64,000 nt of DNA, from the NCBI GenBank assembly GCA_003167365.1, contig PMTM01000022.1, forward strand, positions 31,578 to 95,577, written 5' to 3'. This stretch comes from Spartobacteria bacterium (GTDB taxonomy: Bacteria; Verrucomicrobiota; Verrucomicrobiia; Chthoniobacterales; UBA10450). Made by a program: the position numbers and the translations under genes. Under the pieces are notes generated by a model that worked only from the letters and a program-made list of their open reading frames with translations, searched no databases and had not been told where the DNA came from. Positions 27,100-36,304 of the stretch are shown here, piece after piece; the first letter of the stretch is position 1, and every line of letters begins with the position of its first letter.

Positions 27100-28152
27100 G
27101 TGAAAACGTTGATCGACAAATTGCACAACGGCGGCGACCTCACTGACGGAGATATCCGCTACCTCGTTCCCGTGCTGCTTTCCGATGCGGTCCCGGACGA
27201 ATTGAAGGCTGATTTTCTGGCGGCGCTTCACCATAAAGGAGAAACTGCTGAAGAAGTCACGTGTTTCGTCGAGCTTTTCATGGAACGCGCGGACGATCCG
27301 AAGATTGATCCCGCCAAATTGCCCGGCCCGATGATTGATGTATGCGGCACGGGAGGGGACGGCCTCAATCTCTTTAATGTCTCGACCACAATCATGTTTG
27401 TTCTGGCGGCGGGCGGCGCCGTTGTGCTTAAGCACGGGAACCGTGGCGTTACTTCATCGTGTGGCAGCGCGGATGTTCTGGAAGAACTTGGCGTTCCTAT
27501 TCACCTCGCGCCCGAGGAACTGAAGGAGTGCGCGCAACGCTTCGGGCTTGGCTTTGTTTTTGCGCGGCAATATCACCCCGCGTTCCGCGAGATTGCGAAG
27601 ATGCGGGAACGGCTAACCCGGCAAAACTCCCGCACGATTTTCAGTTTGCTCGGGCCTCTCTTGAATCCGGTGCGTCCGCCACGGCAATTGATTGGCGTGT
27701 TCGCGCCGCGATTGACGACCCTTTTCGCCGACGTATTGCGCCGGCTCGGCCGCGAACGGGCCTGGATCGTGCACGGCCTGGCCGAAAATACCAACGGGAT
27801 AGACGACATTTCCATCTGCGGCGCGACCACGATCGCCGAGTTGCAAGATGGAAAAATAACCTCCGCCATTCTCGATACGCAGTGGCTAGGCGTGCCGCGT
27901 GCCCGGATCGAAGAATTGCTTGGCGGAACCGCCTCGGAGAATGCGGCTACATTAGAAGGAGTTCTTTCCGGAAAAATAACAGGCGCGAAACGCGAAATGG
28001 CGGTGGCAAACGCGGGAGGCGGCTTTGTCGTGGCCGGGATTGCGCGCGATATGAACGAGGGAATCGCGCTGGCCAGAGAGCAGATCGACAGTGGCCGCGC
28101 GATCGAGAAGCTGCGCGCGCTGCAAAGCTATAAGCCGAACGCCGCGCAATAA
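27100..28152 (+). CDS. trpD: Anthranilate phosphoribosyltransferase
   Basis: 350 residues with a GTG start 16 bp after the preceding gene. It transfers phosphoribose to anthranilate in tryptophan synthesis. The PRPP loop is CGTGGDG, and KHGNRGVTSSCGSADVLEELG is the anthranilate-site motif. NGIDDIS near the C-terminus fits the family. No other trp genes are in the window, so the pathway is dispersed. Its 3' end overlaps the convergent birA by 25 bp. Confidence 0.96.
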   Translation: MKTLIDKLHNGGDLTDGDIRYLVPVLLSDAVPDELKADFLAALHHKGETAEEVTCFVELFMERADDPKIDPAKLPGPMIDVCGTGGDGLNLFNVSTTIMFVLAAGGAVVLKHGNRGVTSSCGSADVLEELGVPIHLAPEELKECAQRFGLGFVFARQYHPAFREIAKMRERLTRQNSRTIFSLLGPLLNPVRPPRQLIGVFAPRLTTLFADVLRRLGRERAWIVHGLAENTNGIDDISICGATTIAELQDGKITSAILDTQWLGVPRARIEELLGGTASENAATLEGVLSGKITGAKREMAVANAGGGFVVAGIARDMNEGIALAREQIDSGRAIEKLRALQSYKPNAAQ

Positions 28153-28730
28153 GTCCGGTCCAAATTACGCAGAAGCGCGGTGGCAAATTCCTCGCGATTC
28201 ACTTGGCGATTGGCCGCCATAGCCAGAGAGGTGGCGCGAGATCGAATCTCGCCGGAAAAATCTTCCGGCGCATGGTTCACGTTGATTCCAATTCCGGCAA
28301 TCGCCAGGTGCGGCGCGTTTTTTTGCGCCCGCATTTCTACAAGCACGCCCGCCACTTTTTGCCCATCGACATAAACGTCATTGGGCGGTTTAACGTTCGC
28401 GGCCAGGAAAAATTGTTCGTGGATGGTGTTGGCAACTGTTTCCGCTGTCCACGCAGTGAGTCGCGCCGATTCACCGATTTCGATCTTCGGCCGGAGAAGA
28501 ATCGAGAACCAAAGGCCTTTGTGCATCGCAGATTCCCAACGATTGCCGCGCTGGCCGCGGCCGTTGGTCTGATGTTCCGCGAAAACGACCAAGCCTTCGG
28601 GCGTTGAGGGACTCATCATTTGTAGAATGGAATCGTTCGTCGATGACGTTTCTTCGAGAACAACAATTTCGCGGCCGATGACGCGACCGCCAACGGCGCC
28701 GCGCAGTTTTGCTGCGTCAAGTGCCGGCAT
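28128..28730 (-). CDS. birA: Biotin--[acetyl-CoA-carboxylase] ligase, short
   Basis: 200 residues. It attaches biotin to the carrier protein of acetyl-CoA carboxylase. The catalytic domain has ETSSTNDSIL, the biotin-AMP loop GRGQRGNRW, GLWFSILLRP, KPPNDVYVDGQKVAGVLVE and GIGINVNH. It lacks the N-terminal DNA-binding domain, so it does not repress biotin genes, and the C-terminal SH3-like domain is missing or very short. It overlaps nadC by 14 bp and is probably translated with it. Confidence 0.93.
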   Translation of the reverse strand: MPALDAAKLRGAVGGRVIGREIVVLEETSSTNDSILQMMSPSTPEGLVVFAEHQTNGRGQRGNRWESAMHKGLWFSILLRPKIEIGESARLTAWTAETVANTIHEQFFLAANVKPPNDVYVDGQKVAGVLVEMRAQKNAPHLAIAGIGINVNHAPEDFSGEIRSRATSLAMAANRQVNREEFATALLRNLDRTYCAAFGL

Positions 28731-29565
28731 GCGTCAGTTCCAACGAAAGATCAATCGCGCGCGCCGAATGCGTGAGCGCACCGACCGAAATGTAATCGAC
28801 GCCGGTGGCGGAAATACGCCGGACGTTTTTCAAAGTAACGCCGCCGCTCGCTTCAAATTTTACTCTGTTTTTTCCGAGCGCGATCGCTTCGCGAATTTGC
28901 GCCGGCTTCATGTTATCGAGTAGGACAAGATCGATATCGCCCATTTCCACAAACGCGCGAACTTGCTCGAGATTGTCGGCCTCGACTTCTATCCGAACGT
29001 CCGGCCGCTTCTCACGGATACGCCGAATTGTTTCGGCGAGCGCTTTCATTCCGACATCCGCCACCAAGTGATTGTCTTTCACAAGCACCATGTCGTAGAG
29101 CCCGAAGCGATGGTTCTGGCCTCCGCCAGCGACGACCGCCGCTTTCTCCAGAGCGCGAAGCCCTGGAGTGGTCTTTCGCGTATCGAGGATTTTCGCGGGA
29201 TGCTCACCCACCGCGTCGACAAATTGCCGGGTGAGCGTGGCGATTCCGCACAAGCGCTGGAGAAAATTCAGCGCGACCCGCTCCGCTTTAAGGATCGACC
29301 AGGCCAGGCCGTGAATCTCGATGATCGTGTCGCCGGCATCGATTTCGGAACCGTCGTTGTGAATTACCTGAACGCGCGTCGCGCTATCAACCCGATGAAA
29401 AACTTCCGTGGCTGTGTTCGCTCCGGCGACGATCGCTTTTTCGCGCGCCACAATTTTTGCCGAAGCCACGGCGCTGGCGTCCACAAAAGATTCCGTGGTG
29501 ATATCGCCTTCACCAATGTCCTCTTGCAGCGCGATCGCAATCGGATCGTGAACGGGATCACTCAT
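28717..29565 (-). CDS. nadC: Nicotinate-nucleotide pyrophosphorylase (carboxylating)
   Basis: 282 residues from the ATG at 29565. The longer frame is rejected because the family starts at DPIAIALQEDIGEGDITTE. It makes nicotinate mononucleotide from quinolinate and PRPP in NAD synthesis. ARILDTRKTTPGLR-like sequence appears as AKILDTRKTTPGLR, and EVEADNLEQ, LLDNMKP and EASGGVTL supply the active-site pattern. The start overlaps the guanine-deaminase stop (ATGA) and the end overlaps birA, giving a coupled guaD-nadC-birA operon. Confidence 0.96.
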   Translation of the reverse strand: MSDPVHDPIAIALQEDIGEGDITTESFVDASAVASAKIVAREKAIVAGANTATEVFHRVDSATRVQVIHNDGSEIDAGDTIIEIHGLAWSILKAERVALNFLQRLCGIATLTRQFVDAVGEHPAKILDTRKTTPGLRALEKAAVVAGGGQNHRFGLYDMVLVKDNHLVADVGMKALAETIRRIREKRPDVRIEVEADNLEQVRAFVEMGDIDLVLLDNMKPAQIREAIALGKNRVKFEASGGVTLKNVRRISATGVDYISVGALTHSARAIDLSLELTHAGT

Positions 29566-30896
29566 GCGATTCGTTCGGCGCGGTAAACGCATCGGCCGCG
29601 CACGTATGTTTCCAAAGTGGAATGTGGACCGCCGCGATAAATGCAAAGCGCGAGCACGTCTTCCGGAGACAGCGCGTTGAGCGAATGGCGATCTTTTTGA
29701 TAGGGAAGCAGCGCCGCAAGATCGACAACGACAAAGTCTGCTTCCTTTCCGGCATCGAGCGTCCCGATGATTTTGGCTTTGCCGAGTGCGCGCGCGCCGC
29801 CTTGCGTGCCGAGATAAAACGCTTCGCTCACGCGTATCGGACGCAGATTCGGTTCGTAAGCACTCCGCGCTTTTTGCACTTCGATGGCGGCGCGCATCAC
29901 CTGCCACATATTGAGCTCAGGCCCAGCCGCTACGTCGGAACCGAGACCGACGGCGATGCCGGCTTTCAAAAGCTGGTCGAGTTTTATCAAACCGCTGCCG
30001 AGAAAAAGATTCGAGCTCGGGCAATGCGCGACGCTGGATTGCGCCGCCGCGATGGCCGCGATCTCGCGCGGATTAAGATGAATGCAGTGGCCGAGCACGG
30101 TTCTGGGCGTCAGCATTCCACACGTTTCGTAAACGTGCGTGTAGTCCCGGGCCGACATGAAGAGGTGATGAACTTTTTCGATCTCCTCGCGGTTTTCGGC
30201 GAGATGCGTTTGAAGATAAGCTTCGAATCGCGCGGCCAGTTCAGCCGCGCTGCGCATCATTTTTTCCGAGCAGGTGACGGCGAACCGCGGACTGAATGCG
30301 TATTCCAGCCTGCCATCCTCGGAGCGATGCCATTTGCGGCAAAGCCGTTCGCTTTCCAGCAACGAAACCGACAACACTTTTTTCGGCTGCAACTGGCCGT
30401 AGGAGCCGACATCCATCATCATTTTCCCAAGGATGACGCGCAGCCCGCTTTCCTTGGCGGCTTCGAAACCGATTTCGCAACTGTCTTCGTAAATCGCGGC
30501 ATAAACCATCGCGGTGGTGGTGCCATTTTGCGCGAGCGCGTGGAAAAATTGCGGCGCTTCTTCACGCGCCTTCGGTCCGGTGAAATCGCGTTCGACCGGG
30601 AAAATGTTCTGGCGCAACCAGGGAAGAAGTTCACTCTCGCCGCGTGCGACCGCGGAATACTGCGGCAGGTGCGTATGGCAATCGATCAGCCCGGGGAAGA
30701 TCGCGACCGCGCCACGATCGATCCAATTGACGGGGTGGGGTTGAGGCAGACGGCGCAGATTATCGTAATCGCCCACGGCCAGAATCCGGCCGTTCTCAAC
30801 GATAATGGCGCCATTGCGACTGCCCCGCAGCCCGCCAAATTCGGGGGCGTCCACGAGGAAGCCTCGTATTCCAAACGCATTGTCGTTGCCGTTCAT
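29562..30896 (-). CDS. guaD: Guanine deaminase
   Basis: 444 residues, an amidohydrolase that converts guanine to xanthine. Zinc motif HTHLPQY at PGLIDCHTHL, QTHLAEN (second His and Glu), VLGHCIHL (third His) and the Asp in GLGSDVAAGPELNMW are all present. LVGYL-type binding residues fit guanine deaminase better than chlorohydrolases. It is the first gene of the coupled operon with nadC and birA. No xanthine dehydrogenase gene is nearby. Confidence 0.92.
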   Translation of the reverse strand: MNGNDNAFGIRGFLVDAPEFGGLRGSRNGAIIVENGRILAVGDYDNLRRLPQPHPVNWIDRGAVAIFPGLIDCHTHLPQYSAVARGESELLPWLRQNIFPVERDFTGPKAREEAPQFFHALAQNGTTTAMVYAAIYEDSCEIGFEAAKESGLRVILGKMMMDVGSYGQLQPKKVLSVSLLESERLCRKWHRSEDGRLEYAFSPRFAVTCSEKMMRSAAELAARFEAYLQTHLAENREEIEKVHHLFMSARDYTHVYETCGMLTPRTVLGHCIHLNPREIAAIAAAQSSVAHCPSSNLFLGSGLIKLDQLLKAGIAVGLGSDVAAGPELNMWQVMRAAIEVQKARSAYEPNLRPIRVSEAFYLGTQGGARALGKAKIIGTLDAGKEADFVVVDLAALLPYQKDRHSLNALSPEDVLALCIYRGGPHSTLETYVRGRCVYRAERIA

Positions 30897-31170
30897 AGGA
30901 AGCCGCGCCTATGAAAACATCACACGGGGCGCAGACTGGCAACATCGCAGTTAGGCTGCCGGAATTCCGCAAAAAAAAGATTCGGGCAGCGCACGCAAGG
31001 AGAAACAACAAATACGGAAAACGTGCAACTACCCGAATCGCCTTAACCTGATGATTTGGACAGTGGGATGCCAAGCCCGTTCGAATTATTTACGAGAAAA
31101 TCTTGTATCTGTGGTCTCTCTGCCGATGGGAGGCGGCCCAGACTCATAGATGCGACGGTCGGAGACCGCG

Positions 31171-32082
31171 CTACAGGCCAAGTTCCGATTGAATTCCCGT
31201 GCCGGCGCGTCCGGCCTCTTCCCGGACCTCCTGCAGAAGCGATTTGAATTCGCACTTTTCCAAAGCGGTAATGAGCGGGGGATAATCCGGCTTTATGCGA
31301 AGATCGTCGATCGGCACCGGCAACTTCGTGTCGCAATCGAGTTCGACCATTTTCCGGTTTTGCAGGATTTGATCGCGGGCGTTGAGCAGCTTCTCGCGCG
31401 TGCGCTGACTCTTCACCTGGTCGATGTTGGCGAGCAGGGAATCCAATCCGCCGTGTTCGCGCAGCAGCGCGGCGGCCGTTTTCCGGCCAATACCTACGCC
31501 CGGGATGTTATCGACCGAATCGCCGGCAATCGCGAGAACGTCGCCGATGAGCTTTGGTTCGATGTCCCATTTGGCGGTTACTTCCGCTTCGCCGAGAAGC
31601 GCGAACGCGTCTTTCGGCGACGCGAGATCGGCTTTGGCCGTGGTATAAACCTTCACGCAAGGGCCGACGAGCTGGAACAAGTCCTTGTCGTTCGTCGCGA
31701 GCACGACATCGATCTTGCGCTGGCTGGCGGCGAGTGTGTAGCAACCCATCAGGTCGTCTGCTTCCGTGTTCGGGAGCGAGATGTTCTTGAAACCGAGCAA
31801 CGGAGTCAGCTTCTGAATGAAATCGAGCTGCGGAATCATCGTCTTCGGCATTTCCTTGCGCGTTTCTTTGTAAGCGGGCTGCAATTCCATTCGCTTCTGA
31901 GGCAACCCTTCATCCCAAAGAACGGCGCCCAGTTCCGGCTGCAAATGTTTGAGCATCAATCGCAGCGTCTTGGTGAATCCAAAAATCGCATTGGTCGGTT
32001 CTCCTCGGGAATTGGAAAGGTTCTGGATCGCGAAGAAGGAGCGATAGACGTAGTAGTGGCCGTCGATGAGAAGCAACTTCAT
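31171..32082 (-). CDS. 5'-3' exonuclease (PolA N-terminal/FEN-like), stand-alone
   Basis: 303 residues with only the 5' nuclease domain of DNA polymerase I. The N-terminal LLIDGHYYVYRSFFA, the acidic cluster EADDLMGC, NDKDLFQLV, and the helix-hairpin-helix DNIPGVGIGRKTAAALL are visible. It likely removes RNA primers or flaps. No polymerase domain follows. The 274-bp gap to guaD holds no gene that I can support, only a partial copy of the TGTAGCGG hairpin family. Confidence 0.92.
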   Translation of the reverse strand: MKLLLIDGHYYVYRSFFAIQNLSNSRGEPTNAIFGFTKTLRLMLKHLQPELGAVLWDEGLPQKRMELQPAYKETRKEMPKTMIPQLDFIQKLTPLLGFKNISLPNTEADDLMGCYTLAASQRKIDVVLATNDKDLFQLVGPCVKVYTTAKADLASPKDAFALLGEAEVTAKWDIEPKLIGDVLAIAGDSVDNIPGVGIGRKTAAALLREHGGLDSLLANIDQVKSQRTREKLLNARDQILQNRKMVELDCDTKLPVPIDDLRIKPDYPPLITALEKCEFKSLLQEVREEAGRAGTGIQSELGL

Positions 32083-32211
32083 TTAAGGAGACAGGATTAA
32101 CTGGATTGTAAGGATTTCAAAACTGAAGCTGCAACCCGCGTTTCGAAAATCCTATTCTCTCCTTCACCGCCAATCGCTAGTTTTTTTCTCGAATCGCGAT
32201 TAAGTCACGGC

Positions 32212-33300
32212 ATGCCGGAAGAATGGATCGTTCGTGTGCAGGGCAGGGAATACGGCCCTATTGATCTCGAAACTCTGCAGGAATGGAAAAACGAAGGCCG
32301 CGTGCTTCCCGCGAATGAAGTGCGTCAGGCCGATGCCGATCTCTGGACGACTGCCGACAAAATCCCCGGTCTTTTCCCGCCGCCGCCGCCGACTTTGAAC
32401 GACGAAAGCGTCGACCGGCGCCAGTCTTTCTCCGAAATCTTGGCCAAGACCCTGCGGATTTATCGCAAAGGATTTCTGCAGTTTCTGGGTCTGACGGCAA
32501 TTGTGGTGGTCCCATCCATTTGCGCGCAATTGAGCAGCACAGCTTTGGCTTCTCCGAACACTGAAATGGATTTCCAGACCTTACTGGCGGCGATGTTTAA
32601 TCTCGGGATGCTGCTGTTAAGCGTGGCCGCGTGGCCGGTGTACATCGCCGGGATTCAGATTCTCACGAGCGAACTGTCCGCCGATCGGCCGATCGCGATG
32701 TTCGATCTTTTCCAGCGCGCACTCAGGTCTTGGCCGCGAGTGGCGCTGCTTTGTTTTTTGGTTTACGGCGTGTTCTTCTTGTTATTGGTCTTGGCGCTTG
32801 GCATCCTTCTCATGGTTCTCGTCGGTGCCTCGTTGTTGACGATCTTGCTCGCGCTGGCCCTGCTCGCATTGCAAGTTTGGATGTTCGGACGCTGGTTCAT
32901 TAACGTTCTGTTTTGGCAGCAATTCTCTGTCCTCGCGCAATCGGATATTCCGGGCGTGTTGCGTCGGAGCAAAGAACTCGCGCGGAGCGGGCGCAATCTT
33001 CCGTGGTTTCAACGTCCGTCATGGCGGGGAACTTTTTTGGCCTCGTTGTGGTTTGGCTTTGTTCTCGTGCTTAGCATCGGGCCGGAGTGGTCGATGATGC
33101 AGAGTTATTTTCATGAAGCGATGACAGCGCAAGATCCGCAGGCATTGTTGCAATCGCTGAGCGCGAACTCAAAGCCGGCGGGATTGGACTTGCTGCGTCT
33201 TGTACTCGGTTTATTGCAAGCGGTCGTGCACCCTTTGCTTGGGATCGCGTTTGTGCTGCTTTATTTCGATTCACTCGGCGGAGACGCGCCGCGACTGTAA
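32212..33300 (+). CDS. GYF_2-domain membrane protein
   Basis: 362 residues. The first 55 are a GYF_2/DUF4339 domain (EEWIVRVQGREYGPIDLETL), a putative peptide-binding module. A Pro-rich linker and about six hydrophobic segments follow, arranged like DUF975 or glycerophosphodiester-phosphodiesterase-type membrane regions (WPVYIAGIQILTSELSADRP). Related proteins are common in Verrucomicrobia and Planctomycetes and have no assigned function. Confidence 0.7.
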   Translation: MPEEWIVRVQGREYGPIDLETLQEWKNEGRVLPANEVRQADADLWTTADKIPGLFPPPPPTLNDESVDRRQSFSEILAKTLRIYRKGFLQFLGLTAIVVVPSICAQLSSTALASPNTEMDFQTLLAAMFNLGMLLLSVAAWPVYIAGIQILTSELSADRPIAMFDLFQRALRSWPRVALLCFLVYGVFFLLLVLALGILLMVLVGASLLTILLALALLALQVWMFGRWFINVLFWQQFSVLAQSDIPGVLRRSKELARSGRNLPWFQRPSWRGTFLASLWFGFVLVLSIGPEWSMMQSYFHEAMTAQDPQALLQSLSANSKPAGLDLLRLVLGLLQAVVHPLLGIAFVLLYFDSLGGDAPRL

Positions 33301-33480
33301 TCGATTTTACGCGGCATAAGATCGAGGAATAGTTCGCCGCGTCTCGGCTACTCGCCTGCGTGTTCGCGCCATTCGCGGCGGGCTTGCACGATTAACGGCG
33401 CGAGCTTGGCGAAAAAGCGCACGACATAAGAACAACTACCCGTTCTGATTCTTTATTAGTCATGGTTTGCTCGTCAGGAT
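33301..33480 (-). other. Island left boundary, non-coding with a possible gene remnant
   Basis: 180 bp between the GYF gene and the island. On the minus strand a short open stretch (about 33350-33424) reads VRFFAKLAPLIVQARREW and stops after HAGE. It looks like the tail of a lost gene, but nothing upstream continues it. No direct repeat of the tRNA-Arg 3' end was found here by eye. Confidence 0.3.
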
Positions 33481-34593
33481 TTATGCAGCAAAACCAATCT
33501 GCGTGCGCCTAGTCTGGTCGGTTTCATGCTCTGCGTAAACTTCTGCAAGAGAATAATCTCGGACAACTGGCAGCTTCTTTTCAAGGCTTTCCGCGAGCCT
33601 AACCGCACTCAGGTAATCCAGCTTTCCGAATGCGCGGTGACACAGTAGGCGTCCTGGGCGGAGCAGGGCCTGGTCAATGTCGGCCGCGGCGCAGTTGATC
33701 GTGCAAATGATTTGGAGACGAAGAAAATCGGCGAGCATTCCATCGGAGAGGTTCAGGATCGCGCTGACCTGATCACGGTTGTCGGTACCGCGAGTCATGA
33801 GGGCCACATCCGAATCCTCAAGGACAACAACAAATTTGTGCTTTGAAAAGTAATTGCGCTGCTGAGCCCAAAAGCCAATAAATTCAGGGTTCGAAAGAAC
33901 GTTCAAAGTCGAAGCCGGAATAAAGTAAAAGCGGTGGGTTTCTTTGAGTACGCCCATCAGGTGCCGGAGATAGAACGTCTTCCCAGTTCCCGGTGTCCCT
34001 TCAAAGATGGTAAGACCGTTATTCCTGGTATTTAGCTTTTCAAGGTAACCTTGATGCCACTCCAGGGAACCGCTGCCATAATGAAGAGCGAGCGATTCGG
34101 TGCTCAGAATGGTGCCAGCGTCGAGCTGAACCAGCTCACACCCAACATCGTTCCTCCCCTGCCTGATAAGGTGAAACTGCCCTCCGGTGGGTGGGATAGG
34201 TTTCGCGTATGAATCGCTAAACTCAGTCACAAGGCGCTCGGCTTCCCTGGGGTCATCAGCGTAGCCGACAAGATGGTGATCATCGGCATAGAGAAATGAG
34301 TGCCTTCCGAATCGAAAGGTGATGTCGTCCCATACGTACTTGTTGTATTCCGACACAAACTTGTGAACGGATCGAATAACGACACTGTGGTTCTCTGACA
34401 TCGCGCGTTCCAGATCCCACGACCCATGCATTCGGCACGCATGCAGCCGCCCGCCGCCAAAAGCAGACAACACTGGTGCATGCGGATCGCCTATGGCCGA
34501 AAAAGCTTCGGCTTTCGCAATGTCGCAAATCAACTGTGGGGGAGTATTCGCTTCTCTTCCTCTGCAAATTTTGTCATCGACCGCTATGCTCAC
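33481..34593 (-). CDS. BCS1-like AAA ATPase (island gene)
   Basis: 370 residues with a GTG start. Residues 1-170 are an unrecognised N-terminal region. An AAA module follows, with Walker A GTPGTGKT (199-206), Walker B VVVLEDSD (255-262), sensor Asn at about 300 and Arg finger RPGR (312-315). The layout resembles bacterial BCS1-like ATPases, which have been linked by others to conflict systems. No membrane helix is visible. It is the last gene of a four-gene minus-strand cassette beside tRNA-Arg, 72 bp after the UDG-like gene. A function in remodelling a nucleic-acid or protein target is inference. Confidence 0.8.
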   Translation of the reverse strand: MSIAVDDKICRGREANTPPQLICDIAKAEAFSAIGDPHAPVLSAFGGGRLHACRMHGSWDLERAMSENHSVVIRSVHKFVSEYNKYVWDDITFRFGRHSFLYADDHHLVGYADDPREAERLVTEFSDSYAKPIPPTGGQFHLIRQGRNDVGCELVQLDAGTILSTESLALHYGSGSLEWHQGYLEKLNTRNNGLTIFEGTPGTGKTFYLRHLMGVLKETHRFYFIPASTLNVLSNPEFIGFWAQQRNYFSKHKFVVVLEDSDVALMTRGTDNRDQVSAILNLSDGMLADFLRLQIICTINCAAADIDQALLRPGRLLCHRAFGKLDYLSAVRLAESLEKKLPVVRDYSLAEVYAEHETDQTRRTQIGFAA

Positions 34594-34665
34594 GTTTTTT
34601 AGTTCTTCTTCGCCATACTCCCTAACGGGATGGAGCCGTTGAGATAATTAGAGCTTACCGTGTTC

Positions 34666-35307
34666 TCAGATCGAATGATGTGGCCACTGGGTCGTTTTTA
34701 TAAAATCCGCGAGGATATCTCTTCCCCTCCGGTTTCCGTATGCACGCGCGGGTTTATTCCACCATTCACAGCCCGGGTGCGGGGTGGCTATGACGGCAGT
34801 TGCAATCGATTCAGCGGGATGAAAGTTTTCGAGCGCGAGGCGCGAAAGGAAGACCACTGCGGTTGGTTTGAGCGCCTCGTAATGTAGGAGGAAGGCGTCG
34901 TTGGCAATCGCAACGTCCTGATCAGTGACTTCAAGCGAATCGCCCTCCAATCCGGGGCGCAGGAAGAAGTTGTAAAACGCTATGTCGTCTGCAACTAGCT
35001 TGTAGTCTGAGTAACGCGGACCGTATTCGTTGATTTCGGAAAACGCATTCTTGAAGATGACGTGTGACTTCTTCGAGAACCCTTCCGCCCTGGAGTTTTC
35101 CAGAAGACGTACATTGTCGATGTATGTAACTTGATCATCGGAAAGGTCTGTGAAACTTCCTGAATACCATGATTCGGAGCGCCGCTGCGGGCAATCCTCA
35201 TCAAGGTAATGGCTCTCACCGATGAGCAAGAGCGATGGCGTGCCAGCGCCATGGAAGTCCTTCCCGACATAGGGGCGCATCATCGGGTATTGGCTGTAGA
35301 ATTTCAT
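34666..35307 (-). CDS. Uracil-DNA-glycosylase-fold protein (island gene)
   Basis: 213 residues from the ATG at 35307, which has AAGG about 7 bases upstream. LLLIGESHY (residues 26-34) takes the place of the UDG motif 1, IAFYNFFLRP is a plausible middle strand, PTAVVFLSRLALE fits the central strand, and HPGCEWW (177-183) matches motif 2 with Gly-Cys where Ser is usual. The fold assignment is from this motif spacing only; catalytic activity is uncertain because the water-activating Asp/Asn of classic UDGs is replaced. It lies between a BCS1-like ATPase gene and an unknown gene. Confidence 0.6.
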   Translation of the reverse strand: MKFYSQYPMMRPYVGKDFHGAGTPSLLLIGESHYLDEDCPQRRSESWYSGSFTDLSDDQVTYIDNVRLLENSRAEGFSKKSHVIFKNAFSEINEYGPRYSDYKLVADDIAFYNFFLRPGLEGDSLEVTDQDVAIANDAFLLHYEALKPTAVVFLSRLALENFHPAESIATAVIATPHPGCEWWNKPARAYGNRRGRDILADFIKTTQWPHHSI

Positions 35308-35380
35308 TTTATTGCCTTGAGAAAGGCACCTTTGCATTCACCGAGAGATATATGCTTCATGGCGCATAAGATGATGACCA

Positions 35381-35740
35381 TTATGGTTCGCTGCCGACCC
35401 AATGGTAAGAGTTCACCAACCCTGCCTTACTGGGAATGAAAGTCCGTTTGTCATCTGCCAGAACACTTTTTACAAGCCAGCCTAAGTCCTTGGCTGCTGC
35501 TTCGATTGCAGACGCATTGTCCTTTCCCCCGCTGATGTGTTTTTCGTAAAGGACGTGCAGCGGCGTGCCCTCCCACTCGAAATTCTCGCCTCCCATCAAA
35601 TCCCGAACGGCAAACGGTTCGTCCTTACGATTCTTCACCCAGCAGTACACTGCACCCTGCATGAAGGCCTTGATCAAGGCCTTGTCAGTGTCGCTGATGC
35701 CGTAAACGTCACGTAGCTCAGATAGTGGGTTGAGCGCCAT
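35381..35740 (-). CDS. Unknown island protein, 119 aa
   Basis: Not recognised. The ATG at 35740 has AGGA about 10 bases upstream. The protein is soluble and starts with a helical segment (SELRDVYGISDTDKALIKAFMQGAVYCWVK), followed by FAVRDLMGGENFEWEG, LHVLYEKHISGG and a C-terminal KAGLVNSYHWVG. It looks like a compact alpha/beta domain. The gap to the UDG-like gene is 73 bp. Codon use is less GC-rich than in flanking genes. Confidence 0.65.
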   Translation of the reverse strand: MALNPLSELRDVYGISDTDKALIKAFMQGAVYCWVKNRKDEPFAVRDLMGGENFEWEGTPLHVLYEKHISGGKDNASAIEAAAKDLGWLVKSVLADDKRTFIPSKAGLVNSYHWVGSEP

Positions 35741-35806
35741 AGTAGTTGTTTCCTTTCAGGTAGTGTTGATTGTTCGCGAATCGGATTCTTGCATGAAGGC
35801 TCGGGA

Positions 35807-36109
35807 CTACTTGGGTATGAAGTGGCGCACGATCTTTTTCTTCTCTGGAGAGAGCGATTCGATGATGGCGTTTGCGTAATCTCTCCCGTTTTTTCCCCCG
35901 ATGATGAACCACGTGGGTATACCCCTAGACTGGGGATTCCCCAGGGGATTGGCTTTAGTTCCGTTCCAACGCATTCCCAAGCAAGGCTCATCCTCCCAGC
36001 GTCCTACACATAACGCCATTTCATCCGCATCTCCTGGGTCGATGACGACTAGAAGCGTCCAATAACGCCGGGGTGACATTACTTCAGTTGGTTCAATATA
36101 GTTTGGCAT
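35807..36109 (-). CDS. Unknown island protein, 100 aa
   Basis: Not recognised. The start at 36109 is supported by AAGGAG eight bases upstream, the best ribosome-binding site in the island. The sequence has an N-terminal beta-rich part (RYWTLLVVIDPGDADEMALCVGRWEDEPCLGMRWNG-like order, with W, G and C spaced as in small beta domains), then IPTWFIIGG and a helical C-terminus ending KKKIVRHFIPK. It is the first gene of the four-gene cassette, so the promoter should lie in 36110-36304. Confidence 0.65.
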   Translation of the reverse strand: MPNYIEPTEVMSPRRYWTLLVVIDPGDADEMALCVGRWEDEPCLGMRWNGTKANPLGNPQSRGIPTWFIIGGKNGRDYANAIIESLSPEKKKIVRHFIPK

Positions 36110-36121
36110 TTTTGCTCCTTC

Positions 36122-36269
36122 TTTACGTATCTATCTTGGTGGTGTCTTGTTGGAACACAAAGTATGCGTGTTGGCCGTTGCTTTGCAAGAAAAAAATCGA
36201 AAAGCTTCCAGACCGTTAGGGGATGCTCTCGAAAAGTGGCCAAGAAGTGGCCAAGCTAAAAGAATCTGA
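36122..36269 (+). pseudogene. Possible tail of a lost integrase gene next to tRNA-Arg
   Basis: A plus-strand frame reads GGVLLEHKVCVLAVALQEK, then DALEKWPRSGQAKRI and a stop at 36267-36269, directed toward the tRNA. Such Lys/Trp/Ser-Gly-Gln tails occur at the ends of some tyrosine recombinases, but the catalytic core is absent. This is a guess from position and flavour; the region also must hold the promoter of the minus-strand cassette. Confidence 0.2.
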
Positions 36270-36304
36270 CGCTGAAGCTTTAGGAATGGTAATAATGTAA
36301 ATAT

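Noticed and set aside
33301..36300. The island as a prophage or full integrative element
   Set aside because: No integrase core, capsid, terminase or replication gene is present, and no attachment repeat was found by eye.
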